From Dyadobacter sp. CY347 (GTDB taxonomy: Bacteria > Bacteroidota > Bacteroidia > Cytophagales > Spirosomataceae), in NCBI RefSeq assembly GCF_021502655.1, contig NZ_JAKFFT010000009.1, positions 248,001 through 312,000 of the forward strand: 64,000 bases of DNA. Direction: 5' to 3'. Made by a program: the position numbers and the translations under genes. Shown here one piece after another: positions 50,342 to 58,706 of this stretch. The notes under the pieces were generated by a model. That model saw nothing but the letters and a program-made list of their open reading frames with translations, was not told the origin of the DNA and did no database searches. How positions within the stretch are numbered: position 1 is the stretch's first letter; every line of letters begins with the position of its first letter.

Positions 50342-52663
50342 ATGTGGAATAAAATAGCAACTTACATTATCCGCTACCGGCTTTTGTGGGTTGCACTGGT
50401 GTTCGTTTCAACGGTTTTCATGGCATATCAAGCCAGCAAAATCGAACTCTCTTACAATTTTGCCCGGATATTGCCTTCCAATGATCCGGTTGAAAAAGAA
50501 TATCAGGATTTCAGGAAACTCTTCGGAGAAGATGGCAGCGTAATGGTTATTGGCTGGCAGGACCCGCAACTTTTTGAGATCAATAAATTCCGCGGCTGGT
50601 GCGAACTCACCCAGCGCATTAAGGACACGGAAGGCATCAAAAATGTGCTTTCGCTGGCGAATGTCTACAAAATTAACCGTAACGACAGCCTGAGGAAATT
50701 TGACGTGGCGCCGGTTATCAAGCAAATCCCTTCCACACAAGCCGAGGCTGACAGCATTCAGAAACAAATTGCCAACCTGCCGATCTACGAAGGACTGGTC
50801 ATCAACAGCAAAACAAACGCAACGCTTATCGTTGTAACATTCAACGACAAGGAACTTAATTCGAAGCGCAGGCTTACCATTGTGAGCGACATTGAAGCCA
50901 TGGCGGAAGAGTTCGGGGCAAAATATCAGGCGGATCTGCATTATTCCGGGATGCCTTATATCCGGACGGTGAATATGAAAAAGATCTCCGGCGAAATGGA
51001 GCTGTTCATGGGATTGGCCGTTTTTGTAACATTATTGATCCTCTGGGCATTTTTCAGGTCGCTGCGGCTTACATTATTATCTATTGTGGTGGTGCTGATC
51101 GGGGTGGTTTTCTCCGTCGGGATTTTGCATCTTTTCAACTATAAAATTACAGCACTGACCGGTCTACTGCCGCCCTTGCTTATTGTGATCGGGGTGCCGA
51201 ACTGCGTCTTTCTGATCAATAAATATCAGGCTGAGCTCAGGTCACATAGTAACAAGGATGAAGCTTTGCTTGAAATGATCCGGCAAATCGGTTTGTCAAC
51301 ATTCCTGGCGAATATGACCACGGCTATCGGATTTGGGGTGTTTTATTTTACAAACAGCATTTTGCTTGTTGAATTCGGCGTGGTGGCTGCCATCAGTGTG
51401 ATGGCCACTTATGTGCTTTGCCTGCTTCTTTTGCCGATCACATTGCATTATATGAGCGTGCCCAAAGCGCGACATTTGAAGCATCTTGACGGAAAATGGG
51501 CATCCGGTTTCCTGAGAAAAATCGATTTTCTGGTGCATAACCGCCGCAAGGAAATTTACATGGCCATGGTCGTTCTGATCATCATTTCGGCTTTTGGAAT
51601 GACGAAGATCAAGACAATTGGATATGTGGTGGATGACCTTCCAAAGAAAGATGTTGTTTACACGGATTTAAGATTCTTTGAGAAAAACTTCAATGGTGTC
51701 CTACCCTTTGAGGTAATGATCGATACCAAACAGCCGAATGGAATTTTTGCCGATCAGGCTGAGGTGCTTTACAAAATAAAAGCCTTCCAGAATGAAATGG
51801 CCAAGTTTCCTGAGTTTTCCAAGCCACTTTCGGTCGTGGAAGCTTCCAGGTTTTTATATCAGTCATACCGTGGCGGCGATGCGAAATATTATGCATTACC
51901 AGGGGTTTTGGAGCTGAACAAACTTACGGGTTACGTGCAGGATCAGCAAGGCGCGGCCAAGCAGTTGAATGCATTTCTGAACAAAGATAAAAGCGTCACG
52001 CGGGTTAGTTTCCAGATGGCAGACGTAGGCTCTGAGCGTATCAAGGAGCTGATGCAGAAAATCCGTCCGAAAGTTGATTCCATATTCAGTCCGGAAAAAT
52101 ATAAGGTGAGCCTTACAGGTCACAGCCTTGTTTTCCTGAAAAGCAATGATTACTTGCTAAGCAACCTGTATGAAAGCTTACTGATCGCAATTGTGCTGAT
52201 CGCTATTGTGGGAATGGTGCTTTTCAGATCTGTGCCTATCATTTTACTTTCCAAACTGCCTTGTCTGATCCCTCTGGCGCTTACTGCCGGCATTATGGGC
52301 TATTTTGGTATTTATTTTAAACCAACAACCATTCTGATTTTCAGCATTACGTTTGGCATTGCCTCAGATGGGACCGTTTATTTCCTGACACGTTATCGTG
52401 AAGAGCTGCACAAAAACGGCCTGACGCCGTCCCAGGCAGTAACGCAATCCCTTTTTGGAACGGGTCTTAGCATGATTTATACGGCTGTGATCCTGTTCTG
52501 CGGATTCTCGATCTTTGCAGCATCCAGCTTCGGGGGAACTGCGGCAATGGGTGTGATGGTTTCTATCACCTTGCTGGTTGCGATGTGCACAAATCTGATT
52601 TTACTTCCTGCATTGCTGCTTTCCATTGCGAAACGCCAGGGCAAGAATGTCAGGCCCACCTGA
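50342..52663 (+). CDS. RND/MMPL-family transporter
   Basis: A 773-residue inner-membrane transporter with twelve predicted helices in two halves (TM1 at about 13-30, then five grouped near 215-370, TM7 near 400, and five near 615-765). Each half has a large periplasmic domain. The TM4-type motif reads GVPNCVFLINKYQAEL and the second-half equivalent GIASDGTVYFLTRYREEL, both resembling the sterol-sensing/MMPL group. It probably moves a lipid or hydrophobic compound with a proton or sodium gradient. No periplasmic adaptor or outer-membrane factor gene is adjacent. A bidirectional terminator follows. Confidence 0.9.
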   Translation: MWNKIATYIIRYRLLWVALVFVSTVFMAYQASKIELSYNFARILPSNDPVEKEYQDFRKLFGEDGSVMVIGWQDPQLFEINKFRGWCELTQRIKDTEGIKNVLSLANVYKINRNDSLRKFDVAPVIKQIPSTQAEADSIQKQIANLPIYEGLVINSKTNATLIVVTFNDKELNSKRRLTIVSDIEAMAEEFGAKYQADLHYSGMPYIRTVNMKKISGEMELFMGLAVFVTLLILWAFFRSLRLTLLSIVVVLIGVVFSVGILHLFNYKITALTGLLPPLLIVIGVPNCVFLINKYQAELRSHSNKDEALLEMIRQIGLSTFLANMTTAIGFGVFYFTNSILLVEFGVVAAISVMATYVLCLLLLPITLHYMSVPKARHLKHLDGKWASGFLRKIDFLVHNRRKEIYMAMVVLIIISAFGMTKIKTIGYVVDDLPKKDVVYTDLRFFEKNFNGVLPFEVMIDTKQPNGIFADQAEVLYKIKAFQNEMAKFPEFSKPLSVVEASRFLYQSYRGGDAKYYALPGVLELNKLTGYVQDQQGAAKQLNAFLNKDKSVTRVSFQMADVGSERIKELMQKIRPKVDSIFSPEKYKVSLTGHSLVFLKSNDYLLSNLYESLLIAIVLIAIVGMVLFRSVPIILLSKLPCLIPLALTAGIMGYFGIYFKPTTILIFSITFGIASDGTVYFLTRYREELHKNGLTPSQAVTQSLFGTGLSMIYTAVILFCGFSIFAASSFGGTAAMGVMVSITLLVAMCTNLILLPALLLSIAKRQGKNVRPT

Positions 52664-52714
52664 TCAAAGGTTCCGATAAAGATCATATGTGAAAAATATC
52701 ATTGAGCATAATAT

Positions 52715-52752
52715 AACAACAAAGGCTGCCCGCATGGACAGCCTTTGTTGTT
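52715..52752. terminator. Bidirectional terminator between RND transporter and Anbu
   Basis: Perfect 14-base arms, AACAACAAAGGCTG and CAGCCTTTGTTGTT, around a 10-base loop lie between two convergent genes. The right arm reaches the Anbu stop codon. Confidence 0.75.
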
Positions 52753-53473
52753 ATTCTACTTTCTCGAAACTCTGATCCATCCATTCTTCCGGGATGTCGT
52801 CGAGCGCCTGCTTTAATTTATCGGCCCAGATGTCTGAGATCTGTTCCAGGTCTCTTTTTTCGTATCGGTGTTCAACAATCTTGAAGCTGTCCTTTTTATA
52901 AAGCACCACATCGATCGGGAAATCCACATCATTATTACTAACCCTCGTCGAGTCGAAAGACAAAAAACCAGCTTTCAAAGCCTGCTTCATCGTTGATTCG
53001 CCATTCAGTACGCGGTTCAGGATGGCTTTTCCCTGGCCTGAGTTGCCGATGATCACGTAAGGGGAACCTTCGTCCAGTTCCACCCAATTCCCTTCGGAGT
53101 AAAGCAAAAACAGCTTATGGTCCTGATCGTCCTTCAATTGCCCACCAACGATCGTGTTGAGGTTGAATTTCAATCCGGCACGTTCCAGCGAAGCTCTATC
53201 CTCTTCCGCCACACGCTTGATCTGCTCTCCGAATGCATTCACAGCTTTGTAAAGCTTGTTGTAAACAACGCCTTCGCTGATCAGTTCTTCAAAATAATGC
53301 ACCGCCTTATCCCGCACGGAACGCAGCCCGCTGGTCATGATAAAAAGTGAGTAATTATCCTTTTGCGTCACATACATCTTCTTTTTTACAGTCGTATTGG
53401 TGCCAGCTGTAATGCGGGTGTCGGCCAATGCGACAAGCCCTTCTTTTACTTTTATCCCTAAACAATAAGTCAT
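52751..53473 (-). CDS. Anbu, proteasome-related peptidase
   Basis: A 240-residue Ntn-hydrolase of the Anbu (ancestral beta-subunit, COG3484) family. It starts MTYCLGIKVKEGLVALADTR, so removal of Met1 exposes the nucleophile Thr2. The ALADTRITAG strand, FIMTSGLRSV and VIIGNSGQGKAILNRVL fit the proteasome beta-like fold. Anbu forms large open rings and lacks a known unfoldase. In most genomes it is encoded beside a transglutaminase, an alpha-E protein and a permuted ATP-grasp protein; none of these flanks it here. The convergent RND gene is on its 3' side and a broken DinB-like gene is divergent on its 5' side. Confidence 0.88.
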   Translation of the reverse strand: MTYCLGIKVKEGLVALADTRITAGTNTTVKKKMYVTQKDNYSLFIMTSGLRSVRDKAVHYFEELISEGVVYNKLYKAVNAFGEQIKRVAEEDRASLERAGLKFNLNTIVGGQLKDDQDHKLFLLYSEGNWVELDEGSPYVIIGNSGQGKAILNRVLNGESTMKQALKAGFLSFDSTRVSNNDVDFPIDVVLYKKDSFKIVEHRYEKRDLEQISDIWADKLKQALDDIPEEWMDQSFEKVE

Positions 53474-53662
53474 TTTATACTGAAATTAAATCGCCCGAAT
53501 CGCCGGTTTGATATGGTCATACGCGGCTTCAACGAGATTAAATACGCTCAAAAGTACCAAAATGACCGATGGCGCGAGCAAAAAACATACATTTAATAGT
53601 GATTTTTTTGAAATTGCAACCACTGCAAATGCGTTGCCCACAATCAAACGAGCCACAATCCA

Positions 53663-54484
53663 ATGATCGAAACCGTCCATTTGTTTCCTCTTCTAGACCA
53701 GAAATTAATAGAAATGTTAAAATCATTGTCCTATGACGACTGGCACAAACCGACCGTCGCAAAACTATGGACGGTGAAAGATGTGGCCTCTCACTTGCTG
53801 GACGGCAATCTCCGCGTGATTTCGGGATACAGGGATAATTACAATGTTCCGGCCGATATGGAGATCGATTCCTATCAGGATCTGGTCGGCTTTCTTAATA
53901 AGCTGAACAATGATTGGGTTAATGCAACAAAACGGCTCAGTCCTGCCGTCATCATTGATTTGCTGGAAAGCACCGGAAAAGAATATTCACTGATCATGGC
54001 AGAGCAGGATTTAGAGCGCGAAGCTAAATTTTCCGTAGCTTGGGCAGGTGAGCAAACATCAAAAAACTGGTTTCACATCGCCCGCGAATACACCGAAAAA
54101 TGGCATCATCAGCAGCAGATCCGGGAGGCAACTGGCAAGCAGGGCATCATTACGAAAGAACTTTAATATCCATTTATAGAAACATTGCTTCGCGGCCTGC
54201 CACACACATATCGCAATATCGCGGCGCAAACCGGAACAGCCATAGCCATTAATGTAGGTTTGGAACAACCGTTTTTTAGGTATTTAATCAAAAATCAAGA
54301 AGGTTGGAAAATCGAAAACGATCATTCCGGCAGCATTGATTCTGCTATAATCATTCCTGCCGGAACAGCATGGAAGTTGTTTACCAGGGCCATCAGGCCA
54401 GAGGAAGCAAGAGAGAATGTTACCATGGAAGGCGACGTTAATCTCGCCGAAACTGCGTTAACGCTGATCGCCGTAATAGCGTAA
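53663..54484 (+). pseudogene. Maleylpyruvate-isomerase-N/DinB-fold gene split by in-frame TAA
   Basis: Read through, this is a frame of 273 sense codons. The first 167 residues (starting MIETVHLFPLLDQKL) have the DinB/mycothiol-dependent maleylpyruvate isomerase helical bundle, with KLWTVKDVASHLLDGNLRVI and the metal-ligand type end WFHIAREYTEKWHHQQQIRE. A TAA stop at 54164-54166 follows KQGIITKEL. The same frame then continues YPFIETLLRGLPHTYRNIAA, the usual C-terminal domain, to 54484. There is no frameshift, only one stop codon. A nonsense mutation or sequence error is likelier than recoding. If translated, two polypeptides would result, the second possibly from TTG at 54185. Such proteins bind a metal and often conjugate thiols. 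Confidence 0.8.
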
Positions 54485-54577
54485 TGTGACTTCGATTGAT
54501 CTAATCCGTATAAATATCTGTATATAAACAGGAAAAACTGCCCATAGCACGGTGTTATGGCTAACGGAACGATCAGG

Positions 54578-55273
54578 ATGAAACTGCTTCAGGTAATTTT
54601 TATATACACAATGCTGCTTGCTGGTTGCAGCAAAAAGAGTGATCCGGGCAATGCTTATAATCCGGGAAACACAGAGCCTGGGGCAAAAATGCTTGCGCTA
54701 GGCGATTCCTATACAATCGGGCAAAGCGTCACCGAAGCGGAGCGCTGGCCTGTTTTACTGGTCAAGAGCCTAAAAGAAAACGGGATTGCATTCAGGTCGC
54801 CGGACATTATTGCTACAACGGGCTGGACTACGCGCGACCTTATTTTTTCGGTTGATAATGCCAAACCTGCAACGGACTACGATCTTGTATCGCTCATGAT
54901 CGGCGTGAATAACCAGTTTCAGGGCAAAAGCATGGATGAGTACAAAACCGAATTCCGCAGTTTGCTAACCAAAAGCATCGCACTAGCCAGCGGCAAAGCG
55001 GATCACGTCTTCGTTTTATCTATTCCCGACTGGGGCACAACGCCCTACGGCGAAAGCGACCGCCCCAACATTGCGAAGGAAATTGATGCTTTCAATCTGG
55101 TGGCAAAAGAAGAATGTGACAAACAAAAGGTCATTTTCATTGATATAACCCCTATTTCCAGAATGGCATTGAATGACCCGACGTTGCTGGCGCGGGACAA
55201 TCTCCACTATTCGGGCAAAATGCATCAGCTTTGGGTCGATGCGGTTATTCCGGTGATTAAATCCAGGATTTGA
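54578..55273 (+). CDS. SGNH/GDSL-family lipoprotein hydrolase
   Basis: An approximately 231-residue esterase/lipase of the SGNH superfamily. A lipoprotein signal ends in the lipobox LLAGC, so the mature protein is anchored to a membrane. The nucleophile block is ALGDSYTIGQS, the Gly and Asn blocks are in IIATTGWTTRDL and MIGVNNQFQG, and the Asp-His pair is in RDNLHYSGKMH. It would remove acyl or acetyl groups from a glycan or lipid in the envelope. The ATG at 54578 (MKLLQVIF) gives a normal signal peptide; an ATG at 54557 adds seven residues. A hairpin terminator follows. Confidence 0.87.
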   Translation: MKLLQVIFIYTMLLAGCSKKSDPGNAYNPGNTEPGAKMLALGDSYTIGQSVTEAERWPVLLVKSLKENGIAFRSPDIIATTGWTTRDLIFSVDNAKPATDYDLVSLMIGVNNQFQGKSMDEYKTEFRSLLTKSIALASGKADHVFVLSIPDWGTTPYGESDRPNIAKEIDAFNLVAKEECDKQKVIFIDITPISRMALNDPTLLARDNLHYSGKMHQLWVDAVIPVIKSRI

Positions 55274-55289
55274 ATGCCTTCAAAACTAA

Positions 55290-55318
55290 AAACCTCCGCT
55301 TTATCAAGGCGGAGGTTT
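55290..55318. terminator. Bidirectional hairpin terminator
   Basis: AAACCTCCGC and GCGGAGGTTT pair perfectly around a 9-base loop between the convergent SGNH hydrolase and ferredoxin genes. T and A runs flanking the stem are short. Confidence 0.7.
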
Positions 55319-55352
55319 ATGTACTCATATTCCAAAATTCTATAACCTTTAA

Positions 55353-55676
55353 TTACGCTTCCTGTAAAGCTTTTATGCGGATTACCAAGCCGTCCATCTG
55401 ATCATTGCAGCGGAGCTGGCAGGCCAGTCGGCTGTTCGCTTCGGCATCGGGTAATGTGTCCAGTGTTTCCAGTTCATTATCGTTCTGCGCGGGCAAACCG
55501 TCACCTCCTTCCAGCACGGCAATATGGCAGGTGGCGCAAAGTCCCATTCCGCCGCACGTCGCCTGAATGTCGTATTCATACGCTTTGAGCATTTCCATCA
55601 GGTTAAGGCCCATATCCACCGGCACTTCCAGTTCCTGACGCGCTCCGTTATTATCCTCTACTTGAATATTTATCAT
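55353..55676 (-). CDS. 2Fe-2S ferredoxin, adrenodoxin-like
   Basis: A 107-residue electron carrier of the adrenodoxin/Isc ferredoxin class. Its cluster ligands are in ATCGGMGLCATCHIAVL (three cysteines) and the later RLACQLRC. It is acidic and cytoplasmic. It follows the ferredoxin reductase gene by 2 bases, so the two form an operon in which the reductase feeds electrons from NADPH to this ferredoxin. The final acceptor is not encoded here. Confidence 0.92.
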   Translation of the reverse strand: MINIQVEDNNGARQELEVPVDMGLNLMEMLKAYEYDIQATCGGMGLCATCHIAVLEGGDGLPAQNDNELETLDTLPDAEANSRLACQLRCNDQMDGLVIRIKALQEA

Positions 55677-55678
55677 GG

Positions 55679-56683
55679 CTAAAATGCGTTTACACCATTT
55701 ACAGTTGTGTATTTAAAGCTTAATTTCTGATCCGGATACACATATTTAAATGCGCTTTGCATCATTATTGCGGCCTCGTGGAACCCGCATAGGATCAGTT
55801 TCAACTTGCCCGGATACGTGTTGATGTCGCCTATGGCATATATACGCGGAACATTAGTGGAGTAGTCAAGCGTGTCCACGATTACGGCGGACTTCTCAAC
55901 ACCAAGCTTCCAGTCGGCGATCGGGCCGAGCTTTGGGCTTAATCCGAAAAGCGGGATAAAGTGGTCAGTAGCAATGGTAGTTACGTTTTTATCATTGCCC
56001 ACGATGGAGATTTCCTTCAAAACACCATTGCCGCCGAGGCTGCTGACCTGGGATTGAAGGATCAGATCGATCTTTCCTTTTTCAGCTAATTCGAAAACCT
56101 TTTCAGCGGAATCCGGCGCGCCGCGGAATGTATCGCCCCTGTGGACCAGTGTTACCCTTGAAGCAATATCAGCAAGGAAAATGGTCCAGTCCAATGCAGA
56201 ATCACCGCCACCGGCCAGCACCACGTTTTGATTCCGGAACTGCTCGGGCTTTTTGACCATATAATGCACGCCTTTGCCTTCAAAATATTCCAACTTCTCA
56301 ACAGCAGGCTTTCTGGGCTCAAAGCTTCCGAGTCCGGCTGCGATCACTACAACTTTGCAATGAACCGCCGTCCCTTCATTCGTGCGGACAATGTATGTTT
56401 CGTCTTCCTGCTTTTCAAGCGCTTCCACGCGCTCGCCCAGGGTAAATCCGGGTTTGAATTCCTCGATCTGTAACATCAGGTTTTTGACAAGATCTTCGGC
56501 AATGATGCCCGGCGCGCCCGGAATATCGTATATGGGCTTTTGAGGATAAATTTCAGCAAGCTGGCCTCCTACAAGCGGAAGCGCATCAATTAAATGGCAG
56601 CGCATTTTGAGCAGGCCCGCTTCGAAAACTGCGAACAAACCGACCGGCCCAGCGCCAATAATGCAAATATCTGTGATAATCAT
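55679..56683 (-). CDS. Ferredoxin-NADP+ reductase, thioredoxin-reductase-like
   Basis: A 334-residue FAD flavoprotein. The FAD-binding motif CIIGAGPVGLFAVFEAG is at the N-terminus, VGGQLAEIYPQKPIYDIPG follows, and the NADPH-binding motif is VVLAGGGDSALDWTIFL. The redox-active CxxC of thioredoxin reductase is absent, which marks the TrxR-like ferredoxin reductase (YumC-type) family. The start is the ATG at 56683 (MIITDICII); the frame extends upstream but codes for an unlikely 14-residue leader. It forms an operon with the 2Fe-2S ferredoxin directly downstream. Confidence 0.92.
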   Translation of the reverse strand: MIITDICIIGAGPVGLFAVFEAGLLKMRCHLIDALPLVGGQLAEIYPQKPIYDIPGAPGIIAEDLVKNLMLQIEEFKPGFTLGERVEALEKQEDETYIVRTNEGTAVHCKVVVIAAGLGSFEPRKPAVEKLEYFEGKGVHYMVKKPEQFRNQNVVLAGGGDSALDWTIFLADIASRVTLVHRGDTFRGAPDSAEKVFELAEKGKIDLILQSQVSSLGGNGVLKEISIVGNDKNVTTIATDHFIPLFGLSPKLGPIADWKLGVEKSAVIVDTLDYSTNVPRIYAIGDINTYPGKLKLILCGFHEAAIMMQSAFKYVYPDQKLSFKYTTVNGVNAF

Positions 56684-56784
56684 AAGTGTTATGCGATTGA
56701 ACTTTGGAATAATATAATGTTCCAAAATTACCGCTTAACCGGCCGCCATGCCAATCACATTTGCTTATCCACCATAACCAAAAG

Positions 56785-57696
56785 TTATTGGTTCGCGGGA
56801 GAAGTCACGATAAACTGCATCATGTTGGGTTGTATCTCAATGCGGATCTCAGCCGGACTTTCCACCTTAACGCGCTCATCATCAATGTGCAGATCTTTTC
56901 CTTCCCATAACAGCATTACATTCTTGGCTTTGATAGTCGTAAAGTCGAATTCAGTGTCCTCACCATTGATCAGGCTCAGGATATAAGTTTCGAGCTTTTC
57001 CCGCTGCGTTTCGGGGATCATCACAATTTCCAGTTCTCCGTCACCCGGATCTGCATCAGGAGCCAGAACGAGGTTGGGGCCTATGGACCGGATATTCATC
57101 ACTTCCACCATCAGATATTTGCCTGAGTACGAAACGCCATCCGCTTCTACCCTGCATTCTTTCGCTTCATAATTCAATACAACATCATACAGCACTGCCA
57201 ATGCTGCTTTCAGCTTTTCCTCCACCGTATCGCCGATCTCGTCTTCGATCTTTCCCATTACTTTCATCAGGCGTGGAAATACGCCATAACCAAAACCTTC
57301 CAGGAAAAATCGGTCGTCCTTCAATCCGTATACTTTGCCAATATCGAAAGGCTGAAAATGTCCTTCGTGCCAGCGCTTTGCGATCTCTTTCGGTTTGCCG
57401 CTGATCTGTAAAGCGGTGGCAATGTTGTTGGCCGTCCCGTGCGGGAGCAATGCCAGCGGATATTGCTTATCCAGCCGCTTCCTGGCCATGAGGGCTTTGG
57501 CTACGCGCCTCACCGTTCCGTCGCCACCGGCAATGATAAGAAAATCTGTTTCTGTCTTGAACTGGTCCCAGCCCTCTCCTTTTACGGAGGAATATTCACA
57601 ATTAAAACCCTCCGCCTCAATCTGCTTCACTAGTTCCTTTTCGGAAAAATCATTGTCCCCGGCTGTGGGGTTATGCAAAAGGTTTGCGTTTTTCAT
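56785..57696 (-). CDS. Diacylglycerol/lipid kinase (DagK/YegS/BmrU family)
   Basis: A 303-residue lipid kinase. The N-terminus MKNANLLHNPTAGDNDF is followed by the ATP-binding loop LIIAGGDGTVRRVAKAL and LPHGTANNIATAL, the hallmark motifs of the DAGK catalytic domain. The C-terminal beta domain contains ADPGDGELEIVMIP. It phosphorylates diacylglycerol or a related lipid at the membrane surface, feeding phosphatidic acid back into phospholipid synthesis. It is divergent from surE, with which it slightly overlaps only in untranslated upstream sequence. Confidence 0.9.
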   Translation of the reverse strand: MKNANLLHNPTAGDNDFSEKELVKQIEAEGFNCEYSSVKGEGWDQFKTETDFLIIAGGDGTVRRVAKALMARKRLDKQYPLALLPHGTANNIATALQISGKPKEIAKRWHEGHFQPFDIGKVYGLKDDRFFLEGFGYGVFPRLMKVMGKIEDEIGDTVEEKLKAALAVLYDVVLNYEAKECRVEADGVSYSGKYLMVEVMNIRSIGPNLVLAPDADPGDGELEIVMIPETQREKLETYILSLINGEDTEFDFTTIKAKNVMLLWEGKDLHIDDERVKVESPAEIRIEIQPNMMQFIVTSPANQ

Positions 57697-57780
57697 AGGA
57701 AGTATTTAGGATTACTCAGCAGGCATAAAAAACATACCAGGCATAATTTTATTACCCTGAACCCTAAAAAAGATATCATT

Positions 57781-58515
57781 ATGAAAATCCTGGTGACAAA
57801 CGACGATGGAATATACAGTCCCGGACTCGCTGCCCTGGCGAAAATTGCGGCGCGGTTCGGAGAAGTTAAAGTGGTTGCCCCTGATGTAGAACAATCATCT
57901 ATGGGTCACGCGATTACGGCTTCCAGACCGCTTTCTTACAAAAAATCACCCATTGACTTCGACGGGATTGATGCCTGGCGCGTTAATGGCACCCCAGCCG
58001 ACTGTGTGGCATTGGGACAGCATTTGTGGGACAAACCGGATGTGGTGCTTTCGGGCATCAACATGGGGCCAAACCTGGGAAATGCCATGTGGCACTCCGG
58101 AACCCTTGCTGCTGCGAAACAAGCGGTGCTATTTGGAATGAAAGGAATTGCCCTTAGCACGCCTACGGACAAGGAGCCTGATTTCGACGCATTGGATCCT
58201 TTCGTAGAGAAAGCCCTGGCCCTTTTATTCCAGAATGAACATTTGAATCTCGTAAACGTCAACTTCCCGCACGACCCGCAAGGGGTGCGATGGACAAGGC
58301 AATCGGTAAGGTTATACGACAACCAGATCGTGCCTGCCCTTGATCCGATGGGACGGAAACATTACTGGTTTACGGTTATTCCCATGGAACCGGCAGAAGA
58401 AGGAACCGACCGTTGGGCCATTGAGAACAATTTTGTGTCCATAACCCCGCTCCGGCTCGACCTTACCAATGAAGCTGATCTGGAAAAAGCGCAAAAGGAC
58501 TATCCGATCAAGTAA
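57781..58515 (+). CDS. surE: 5'/3'-nucleotidase SurE
   Basis: A 244-residue survival protein SurE. It begins MKILVTNDDGIYSPGL, whose two adjacent aspartates (D8, D9) bind the metal. It also has VAPDVEQSSMGHAITASRPL, with a metal-binding Ser, and the VLSGINMGPNLGNAMWHSGTLAAA stretch (ligand Asn in INMGPN). It dephosphorylates nucleoside 5'- and 3'-monophosphates. The frame is open for 36 codons upstream, but the ATG at 57781 gives the conserved N-terminus. A hairpin terminator follows. Confidence 0.96.
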   Translation: MKILVTNDDGIYSPGLAALAKIAARFGEVKVVAPDVEQSSMGHAITASRPLSYKKSPIDFDGIDAWRVNGTPADCVALGQHLWDKPDVVLSGINMGPNLGNAMWHSGTLAAAKQAVLFGMKGIALSTPTDKEPDFDALDPFVEKALALLFQNEHLNLVNVNFPHDPQGVRWTRQSVRLYDNQIVPALDPMGRKHYWFTVIPMEPAEEGTDRWAIENNFVSITPLRLDLTNEADLEKAQKDYPIK

Positions 58516-58550
58516 TTGAAGGTTAATTCATAGTTACAGAAAAATGCATT

Positions 58551-58597
58551 CTCCCGCCACTACAAGCCAGCTTGTTAGAGGCGGGAGTCTTTTTTTA
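58551..58597 (+). terminator. Intrinsic terminator after surE
   Basis: CTCCCGCC and GGCGGGAG pair across a 21-base loop, followed by seven T residues on the + strand, 35 bases after the surE stop. Confidence 0.75.
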
Positions 58598-58706
58598 TTA
58601 GGGGCAGACCAACGGTTTTAAGGGGTAGAATGGGCAAAAAACAGTCTTCTTTCCGAACAGATAGTTTTTACATCCTGAATCCGAAAAAATCGATTTACCT
58701 CTCACT

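Noticed and set aside
53486..53680. 64-codon minus-strand frame between Anbu and the broken DinB-fold gene
   Set aside because: It overlaps the start of the + strand gene and has no recognisable domain, although a short hydrophobic stretch is present.
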